A stretch of 64,000 nucleotides of DNA from Bradyrhizobium sp. OK095 (GTDB lineage: Bacteria; Pseudomonadota; Alphaproteobacteria; Rhizobiales; Xanthobacteraceae): contig NZ_FOBX01000010.1 of assembly GCF_900109945.1 (NCBI RefSeq), forward strand, positions 62,001-126,000. Direction: 5' to 3'. Positions 58,634 through 64,000 of this stretch are shown in pieces. Position 1 is the stretch's first letter. Every line of letters begins with the position of its first letter. The position numbers and the translations under genes are program-made. The notes beneath the pieces are model-generated. The model made no database searches. It was not told the origin of the DNA and saw only the letters and a list, made by a program, of their open reading frames with translations.

Positions 58634-59434
58634 TCAATGCCGCGGCGGAATCGGGAAATCATAGGCCGCCCCGCCCGCCCCCGGCAGGGAAAAATGCCAC
58701 CACTCCTTCGAATAGTTCACAAAGCCTTGCTTGCCCATCGCAGCCACCAGCCGCTTGCGCCAGGCGCGCTGATCCGGATTGATCGAGGGTGCGGCGGTGT
58801 GGCCCTTCGTATCGGTGCAGTCATAGCCGGTGCCCATGTCGACGCTGCCTTCCGGCAGCCGCGCCTCGACCGGCGCCGTGCAATCGGCATAGGCTTTTGA
58901 CGGATCGATTTTGGCGGAATTATCAGCCTTCAGATCAACCAGAGTGAGATCGAGCGCGGCTCCCGTCGAATGCTGCGAACGGCTCGCGATGTAGCCGAGA
59001 CGGAACAGCTCGGTCTTCGGTATCTCAGGGTTGTAGCGCCGATCGGCGGCGCTCTCGCGGCCGTTCTGCGACCACTTCACCATGTCGAGCGAGGCCCGCG
59101 CCGGACGGTAGCAGTCGAACATCTTGAGCGACAGGTTTTGCGCGGCCAGCTCCTGCTGGACCGCCTTCAGCCGCAGCCCCACCTCGCGCTTCACCACGCA
59201 TTCGCCGGCGCCGTAGCCGGCGAGCGGACGGCCGACGAAATTGTTCGAGGTGGCGTAGCGGATGTCCTGGATGATGCTGGGATCGATCTCACGCAGATAA
59301 ACGAAGCCGCCGGGGAGCGATTGGGCTTCCGCGCCGCTCACGGGAGGCATGGTCGCCGCACCGAGGGACGCGGCCATCAGCAGGTGAATGCCCACGCCTG
59401 CACGCCTGCGCGGTACGCGCCGAGGCGGCTTCAC
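58634..59434 (-). CDS. Exported D-alanyl-D-alanine dipeptidase (VanX/DdpX type)
   Basis: About 266 residues. M15D motifs are complete: FDCYRPARASLDMVKW, SRSQHSTGAALDLTLV (Zn His and Asp) and KEWWHFSLPGA (catalytic Glu and Zn His). These enzymes cut D-Ala-D-Ala, in periplasm or cytosol, either for recycling of cell-wall peptides or for vancomycin resistance; here export is likely since a basic start (MKPPRRVPRRRAG) is followed by IHLLMAASLGAATMPPVSGA. The GTG at 59434 is preferred because the perfect palindrome just upstream would otherwise fall inside the gene; an ATG at 59497 and one at 59377 are alternatives. Confidence 0.82.
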   Translation of the reverse strand: MKPPRRVPRRRAGVGIHLLMAASLGAATMPPVSGAEAQSLPGGFVYLREIDPSIIQDIRYATSNNFVGRPLAGYGAGECVVKREVGLRLKAVQQELAAQNLSLKMFDCYRPARASLDMVKWSQNGRESAADRRYNPEIPKTELFRLGYIASRSQHSTGAALDLTLVDLKADNSAKIDPSKAYADCTAPVEARLPEGSVDMGTGYDCTDTKGHTAAPSINPDQRAWRKRLVAAMGKQGFVNYSKEWWHFSLPGAGGAAYDFPIPPRH

Positions 59435-59443
59435 AAGCAAGGC

Positions 59444-59461
59444 GAAGTATTGCAATACTTC
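59444..59461. promoter_or_regulatory. Perfect 18-bp palindrome between divergent genes
   Basis: GAAGTATTGCAATACTTC is fully self-complementary. It lies nine bases upstream of the preferred dipeptidase start and 35 bases before the start of the divergent secreted protein gene. It has the size and symmetry of an operator for a dimeric repressor that controls both genes. Confidence 0.55.
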
Positions 59462-59495
59462 AATTTTGAGATGTGATTTTATGTTGGGGAGCTGC

Positions 59496-60155
59496 ATGCG
59501 AATATTTGTTCTGTGTCTCGTCATATTATTTCCGGTAGCGGCTTCCGCGGAAAACATTAATGCCAGACTCTGCGGTGACAGTGCCAGCAATCTGCAACTC
59601 CTGCTCTCGCCAGCCGCAACGCAGGAATTGGCCCAGTACGTCAAGGGGCTGGACTCGGGAAAGTATGCATTCAGCCTGGACATGACGGGTGACGTCGCAG
59701 CCTCACAGCTGGGCTTCCGGAAGCGCTTCGCAACGGCATATGCAGAGCTGGTCGAGACGGCGAACGCGCTGATCAACAAGAACGGAACTGTCCATATCAA
59801 AGACGTCGTTCAGGCGGCGGAAAAAATCCTGAGTGACGAGCAATTCATCGACGGACTTGCCGATAAGCCTCGCTGGAAGCCCGCCATCGTTTATCTCAGG
59901 TCGATCGAGGCCAGCGAATGTGCCTTTCCCTACACACCGAAAGACCTGCCGACGCCCGAGGAAATGCTTCGCCAACTCAACCGTGCTTATCCGGAAATCA
60001 ACACCTCATCGAGCAAGGAATTCGAGCAGGTGTATCGGGCAACGGTCGGCTATTCACAGAACCGAATAAAGGAATACGGCTCAGTCTCGATATATCAAAT
60101 TCTAGCTGAATGGCGCCGCAGCATCCGTTCGCTGGCCTTGCTTCCGGTCCTTTAG
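59496..60155 (+). CDS. Exported protein of unknown function
   Basis: 219 residues with a signal peptide (MRIFVLCLVILFPVAASA) cleaved before ENINARLCGD. The mature part is helical, with two cysteines (ARLCGD and SECAFP) and no known motif. GGGGAG seven bases before the ATG supports the start. GC content is visibly lower than in neighbouring genes (many AT-rich third positions), so it may have arrived by transfer. Divergent from the dipeptidase gene across the palindrome. Confidence 0.75.
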   Translation: MRIFVLCLVILFPVAASAENINARLCGDSASNLQLLLSPAATQELAQYVKGLDSGKYAFSLDMTGDVAASQLGFRKRFATAYAELVETANALINKNGTVHIKDVVQAAEKILSDEQFIDGLADKPRWKPAIVYLRSIEASECAFPYTPKDLPTPEEMLRQLNRAYPEINTSSSKEFEQVYRATVGYSQNRIKEYGSVSIYQILAEWRRSIRSLALLPVL

Positions 60156-60261
60156 GGGATCCCCGGGACGGCGCGGCAAAATCGACAGATCAGGGGATAA
60201 CTCCCCGCCCCGGCATTGGCCCTTGCCCCCCCAGCCATCCGCGCCTATAGCTCTCGCTTTA

Positions 60262-61209
60262 ATGACATCGAAATCGACCTTCGTCCTCGGCCACCGGCAT
60301 TTGCTGGGCATCGAGGGCCTTTCCGCGGCCGACATCACCGGCCTGCTCGACCTGTCCGAAGAATATGTCGAGCTCAACCGCCAGGTTGACAAGAAGCGCA
60401 CCGTCCTGCGTGGACGGACGCAAATAAACCTCTTCTTCGAGGCCTCCACCCGGACCCAGTCCTCGTTCGAGCTCGCGGGAAAGCGGCTCGGCGCCGACGT
60501 CATGAACATGTCGGTTGCCTCCTCGTCCATCAAGAAGGGCGAGACGCTGATCGACACCGCGATGACGCTCAACGCGATGCACCCGGACATCCTGGTGATG
60601 CGCCATCACGCCTCGGGCGCGGTGGAACTGCTGGCCCGCAAGGTTGACGGTTCCGTGATCAATGCCGGCGACGGCGCGCATGAGCATCCGACCCAGGCGC
60701 TACTCGACGCGCTCACCATCCGCCGCAACAAGGGCCGCATCGAGGGCCTCGTGATCGCGATCTGCGGCGACGTGCTGCATTCGCGTGTCGCCCGCTCCAA
60801 CATCATCCTGCTCAACACCATGGGCGCCCGCGTCCGCGTGGTCGGCCCCACCACCTTGCTGCCGCCCGGCATCGAGCGGATGGGCGTCGAGGTCGCGCAC
60901 GACATGCGCGAGGGGCTCAACGGCGCGGATATCGTCATGATGCTGCGGCTCCAGCGCGAGCGCATGAACGGCTCGTTCGTGCCGTCGACCTCCGAATATT
61001 TCAACTATTTCGGGCTGGACCAGAAAAAGCTCGCTTACGCCAAGCCAGACGCTCTCGTCATGCATCCCGGCCCGATGAACCGCGGCGTCGAAATCGACAC
61101 CGCGGTCGCCGACGGCGCGCAGTCCTTGATCCGCGAACAGGTCGAGATGGGTGTCGCCGTGCGCATGGCGGTGCTGGAAGCGCTCGCCCGTAATTTGCCG
61201 AACGCGTGA
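60262..61209 (+). CDS. pyrB: Aspartate carbamoyltransferase catalytic subunit
   Basis: 315-residue PyrB, which makes carbamoyl-aspartate in pyrimidine synthesis. The carbamoyl-phosphate motif is FFEASTRTQSSFELAGKRLG, followed by SSIKKGETLIDTAMTLNAM and VMRHHASGAVELLA; the Asp-binding motif is VMHPGPMNRGVEID. No regulatory subunit gene is near. The ATG at 60262 gives the common N-terminus MTSKSTFVLGHRHLLGIEGL. The stop codon shares a base with the start of the pyrC-like gene (TGATG). Confidence 0.96.
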   Translation: MTSKSTFVLGHRHLLGIEGLSAADITGLLDLSEEYVELNRQVDKKRTVLRGRTQINLFFEASTRTQSSFELAGKRLGADVMNMSVASSSIKKGETLIDTAMTLNAMHPDILVMRHHASGAVELLARKVDGSVINAGDGAHEHPTQALLDALTIRRNKGRIEGLVIAICGDVLHSRVARSNIILLNTMGARVRVVGPTTLLPPGIERMGVEVAHDMREGLNGADIVMMLRLQRERMNGSFVPSTSEYFNYFGLDQKKLAYAKPDALVMHPGPMNRGVEIDTAVADGAQSLIREQVEMGVAVRMAVLEALARNLPNA

Positions 61210-62516
61210 TGCTCATGCTGACTGACCGCCGCCCCATCCTGCTCGCCAACGCCCGTGTCGTCGATCCCTCCAGGGATTTCGACGCTGTCGGCGACGTCCT
61301 GATTGCCGATGGCACCATTCGCGAGACCCGCCGCGGCATTGGCGCGGCTGGCGTCCCCGAGGGCACCGACGTCGTCAACTGCTCCGGCAAGATCGTGGCA
61401 CCCGGCCTGATCGACATGCGCGCTTTCGTCGGCGAGCCCGGCTTCAGCCATCGCGAGACCTTTGCCTCCGCGAGCCAGGCGGCCGCGACCGGCGGCATCA
61501 CCACCATCATTTGCCAGCCCGACACCCTGCCCGTCATCGACAATTCGGCGACCGTCGACTTCGTGATGCGCCGCGCCCGCGACACCGCGATCGTCAACAT
61601 CCAGCCGATGGCCGCCCTCACCAAAGGCATGCACGGCGAGGAGATGACCGAGTTCGGCCTGCTCAAGGCCGCCGGCGCGGTCGCTTTCAGCGACGGCGAC
61701 AGAAGCGTCACCAACGCCCAGGTGATGCGCCGTGCCCTGACCTACGCCCGCGATTTCGACGCGCTGATCGTGCACTACACCGAGGACCCGCATCTGGTCG
61801 GCGAAGGTGTCATGAACGAGGGCGAGTTCGCGACCCGGCTCGGCCTGATGGGTATTCCGAACGCCGCCGAAGCGGTCATGCTCGAGCGCGACATGCGTCT
61901 CGTTGCGCTGACCGGCGGCCGCTATCACGCGGCATCGCTGTCCTGCATCGACTCGCTCGACATCCTCAAACGCGCCCGCGATGCCGGCCTTGCCGTCAGC
62001 GCCTCGGTTTCGATCAACCACCTTGCGCTGAACGAGAACGACATCGGCCCCTACCGGACGTTCCTGAAACTGTCGCCGCCGCTGCGCACCGAGGACGACC
62101 GCCGCGCGCTGGTCGCCGCCGTCGCCTCCGGCCTCGTCGACGTCATCATGTCCGACCACAATCCGCAGGACGTCGAGGGCAAGCGCCTGCCGTTCGCGGA
62201 AGCAGCTCCCGGCGCCATCGGGCTCGAGACCATGCTGCCGGCCGGCCTGCGCCTCGTGCACAATGGCGAACTGGACCTGAAGACGCTGATCCGGGCGATG
62301 TCGACGCGGCCGGCCGAGATCCTGGGCCTGCCGGGTGGAACCCTGCGCGCAGGCAGCCCGGCGGACGTCATTGTGATCGACCCCGATGTGCCCTGGGTGG
62401 TCGATCCCGCCGACCTCAAATCGCCCTGCAAGAACACCCCGTTCGACGAAGCCCGCTTTACAGGCCGCGTGGTACGCACCATCGTCGGCGGACGGACGGT
62501 TTTCGAGCATGTCTAA
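61209..62516 (+). CDS. Dihydroorotase-like protein without metal ligands (PyrC')
   Basis: 435 residues with the fold and length of class I dihydroorotase. However, the HxH metal motif in strand 1 is replaced by GLIDMRAFVGEPG (D69-M70-R71-A72-F73), and the second barrel His region HICHVS-type is YHAASLSC (Ala and Ser). H189, N-terminal to the domain end, and D316 (MSDHNPQD) are kept. The protein therefore probably does not catalyse dihydroorotate formation but acts as a structural partner of PyrB, as known for PyrC' of Pseudomonas. It begins on the last base of pyrB. A catalytic dihydroorotase must be encoded elsewhere. Confidence 0.85.
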   Translation: MLMLTDRRPILLANARVVDPSRDFDAVGDVLIADGTIRETRRGIGAAGVPEGTDVVNCSGKIVAPGLIDMRAFVGEPGFSHRETFASASQAAATGGITTIICQPDTLPVIDNSATVDFVMRRARDTAIVNIQPMAALTKGMHGEEMTEFGLLKAAGAVAFSDGDRSVTNAQVMRRALTYARDFDALIVHYTEDPHLVGEGVMNEGEFATRLGLMGIPNAAEAVMLERDMRLVALTGGRYHAASLSCIDSLDILKRARDAGLAVSASVSINHLALNENDIGPYRTFLKLSPPLRTEDDRRALVAAVASGLVDVIMSDHNPQDVEGKRLPFAEAAPGAIGLETMLPAGLRLVHNGELDLKTLIRAMSTRPAEILGLPGGTLRAGSPADVIVIDPDVPWVVDPADLKSPCKNTPFDEARFTGRVVRTIVGGRTVFEHV

Positions 62517-62614
62517 GATGCCGTTTTCCGGCGACGCGGGCCTCGACTCGCATCGCGACACCACGTCAGGACCAGATCATGGGCGCCGGCTATGTCGGAC
62601 ATGGGGAGACAGCC

Positions 62615-63211
62615 ATGGGGCTTGAAGCGTTCCTGCCGGTGGCGTTCGTCATCGGCTATTTGCTCGGCTCGATTCCGTTCGGGCTGGTCCTGACGAAACT
62701 CGCCGGCACGCAGGATATTCGCTCGATCGGCTCCGGCAGCATCGGCGCCACCAATGTGCTCCGCACGGGCCGCAAGGGGCTCGCCGTGGCCACCCTGCTG
62801 CTCGATGCGCTCAAGGGCACCGCGGCGGTGATCATCGCCGGCTACATCGCAGGCCCCAATGCGGCGATGCTGGCCGGGCTCGGCGCATTCCTCGGCCATC
62901 TCTTCCCGGTCTGGCTCAAGTTCAAGGGCGGCAAGGGCGTCGCTGTCTATATCGGCATCCTGCTCGGCCTGTTCTGGCCGGCCGCGGTGGTCTTTTGCGT
63001 GCTCTGGCTAGCGACCGCCTTCACCACCCGCTACTCCTCGCTGTCGGCGCTGGTGGCGTCCTTCATCACGCCGATGTTCCTGTGGTGGTTCGGCCAACTC
63101 GCGCTTGCGGCGCTGGCCGCCGTGCTGACGCTGCTGCTGTTCTACGCGCATCGCGAGAACATCAAGCGATTGCAATCGGGAAAAGAAGGCCGGATCGGCG
63201 AGAAGGCCTGA
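62615..63211 (+). CDS. plsY: Acyl-phosphate glycerol-3-phosphate acyltransferase
   Basis: 198-residue integral membrane PlsY that makes lysophosphatidic acid from acyl-phosphate and glycerol-3-phosphate. The three loops are present: GSIPFGLVLTKLAGTQDIRS with SGSIGATNVLR, GHLFPVWLKFKGGKGVAVY and the C-terminal HRENIKRLQSGKEG. The ATG at 62615 follows GGGGAG; an ATG 12 codons upstream is possible. Begins 98 bp after the pyrC-like gene on the same strand. Confidence 0.95.
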   Translation: MGLEAFLPVAFVIGYLLGSIPFGLVLTKLAGTQDIRSIGSGSIGATNVLRTGRKGLAVATLLLDALKGTAAVIIAGYIAGPNAAMLAGLGAFLGHLFPVWLKFKGGKGVAVYIGILLGLFWPAAVVFCVLWLATAFTTRYSSLSALVASFITPMFLWWFGQLALAALAAVLTLLLFYAHRENIKRLQSGKEGRIGEKA

Positions 63212-63359
63212 CGCCGGAAAAAGTACGGATACCGCCGCACCACCTCCGCATTATATGCCAAATCCTGTTCGCAACTCTCCGCCGACTCACGGCTAGAGTG
63301 GCGAACAAGTTCCATGCCTGTCATCCTGACAGAGGAATGGCCTCAAGCGGTTGCTCAGA

Positions 63360-64000
63360 ATGAGCGAGAAGATTGTTGGCGCGCATATCGACGGTGGTTC
63401 GCAAAATGCTGCGCGCACCGCGGCAAGCCAACTGCTCTCGGCAACGGACATCTGGTCCGGTGCGCCCTCTCCTGCTCCGAAGCCTACACCCGTTCCACCG
63501 CCAGCATCGCCACCTGTTCCCGTCGCACAAGCCCCTGCGCCGATCGAGATCGCAATCAAAGCCGCGCCTGCTGCGCCCGTGCAGCCGCGCTCTCAGCAAT
63601 GGCCGCCGCGAAAATTGTCGCTGGCGCTCCAGGGCGGCGGCACTTTTGCTGCATTCACCTGGGGCGTGCTGGAGCGGCTGCTGGAAGAGCCATCCATCGA
63701 GATCGACACCATCAGCGGCGCCAGCGCCGGCGCCATCAACGCGCTGCTGCTGGCTTGCGGCCTCGCCGAGGGCGGCCGTGAAGCGGCCCGCGCGCGGCTG
63801 AACCGGTTCTGGATTCGCCTGATGCACGAGGCCTCGTTCCGCTCGCTGATGCTGGTCGGCGGCTTTTCGCCGGCGGGAAGCTCGGTCGCGTTCGGGCCGA
63901 CGCTGCGCTCCGGCCAGTTCGATCCGTTCGATCTCGATCCGCTGCGGCAGGCGCTGTCGCGCGACATCAATTTTGCCACCTTGCGCGATACGGCGTGCCC
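63360..64000 (+). CDS. Patatin-like phospholipase, N-terminal part
   Basis: The frame is open from an ATG at 63360 to the right edge and has no stop codon inside the window. Residues 1-80 are Pro/Ala-rich and disordered. The patatin domain then begins with KLSLALQGGGTFAAFTWGVL (oxyanion loop) and GASAGAINALLLACGLAEGG, which holds the GxSxG nucleophile (Ser in GASAG). The catalytic Asp lies beyond the edge. Such enzymes hydrolyse phospholipids or lysophospholipids. The start is tentative as no strong ribosome-binding site precedes it. Confidence 0.82.
   Translation, partial: MSEKIVGAHIDGGSQNAARTAASQLLSATDIWSGAPSPAPKPTPVPPPASPPVPVAQAPAPIEIAIKAAPAAPVQPRSQQWPPRKLSLALQGGGTFAAFTWGVLERLLEEPSIEIDTISGASAGAINALLLACGLAEGGREAARARLNRFWIRLMHEASFRSLMLVGGFSPAGSSVAFGPTLRSGQFDPFDLDPLRQALSRDINFATLRDTAC

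Noticed and set aside
61511..62614. Alternative frame within the pyrC-like gene joined to plsY
   Set aside because: The first 368 codons are out of frame with the dihydroorotase-like gene; plsY begins at its own ATG with GGGGAG.
1..64000. CRISPR arrays, insertion sequences or prophage
   Set aside because: No regularly spaced direct repeats, no transposase, integrase or phage structural gene was found on either strand.

Overview
The window looks like a piece of a Bradyrhizobium (Nitrobacteraceae, Alphaproteobacteria) chromosome. The GC content is high, coding density is about 90 percent, and the gene order is typical of the order: an rpoZ-rsh-pdxJ-acpS-lepB-rnc-era-recO-parC run, gatCAB with small genes between the subunits, a pyrB/pyrC-like/plsY run, and an abundant porin of the bradyrhizobial family. 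HemB is of the Mg-type reported from Bradyrhizobium. Genus and functions are inferred from protein sequence alone; no database was searched.

Layout. 1-5 kb: start of an LdtR-like MarR regulator (cut by the left edge), a DUF6163-like membrane protein, hemB, an RDD membrane protein, the N-end-rule leucyltransferase bpt, a small secreted protein and a VapBC-type toxin-antitoxin pair. 5-12 kb: the Mn transporter mntH with a likely Mn-responsive site, two MFS transporters, a MocR regulator divergent from a flavin-oxidase-like gene, and a class III nucleotide cyclase. 13-19 kb: a chemoreceptor, a cupin-like Tat protein, a DMT exporter, a secreted lactonase-like MBL protein and a DmeF-type metal exporter. 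19-22 kb: a chromate-resistance pair and a Fic toxin with its antitoxin. 22-36 kb, all on the minus strand: GMC oxidoreductase with an unpaired solute-binding protein, then parC, recO, era, rnc, lepB, acpS, pdxJ, rsh and rpoZ. 36-46 kb: NYN nuclease with a uracil-DNA glycosylase, peroxiredoxin, smpB, mscL, dapA, a large soluble lytic transglycosylase, a small secreted protein and the porin. 46-48.4 kb: tRNA-Ser(GCT) followed by a gene-poor patch with three small genes, one a 32-residue Lys/Ala-rich histone-like peptide. 48.4-54.3 kb: gatB, gatA and gatC with two interposed small genes, then two nitronate monooxygenases. 54.4-64 kb: LysR regulator, ruvX, an AEC carrier, two CPBP proteases, a VanX-type dipeptidase, a secreted unknown, pyrB, a dihydroorotase-like protein that lacks metal ligands, plsY and the start of a patatin-like lipase.

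Most of the window is housekeeping. I did not find a clear multi-gene novel system, CRISPR array, prophage or insertion sequence. The observations most worth a second look are the dihydroorotase homologue without its metal-binding histidines, the Fic module with a non-canonical active-site motif and an apparently leaderless antitoxin, a perfect 18-bp palindrome between two divergent envelope genes, the conserved-looking small genes wedged inside gatCAB, the tiny histone-like gene in its gene-poor patch, and two families of intergenic palindromic repeats. Several start codons were moved inward from the longest open frame because of ribosome-binding sites, overlaps or signal peptides; these choices are explained in each entry.
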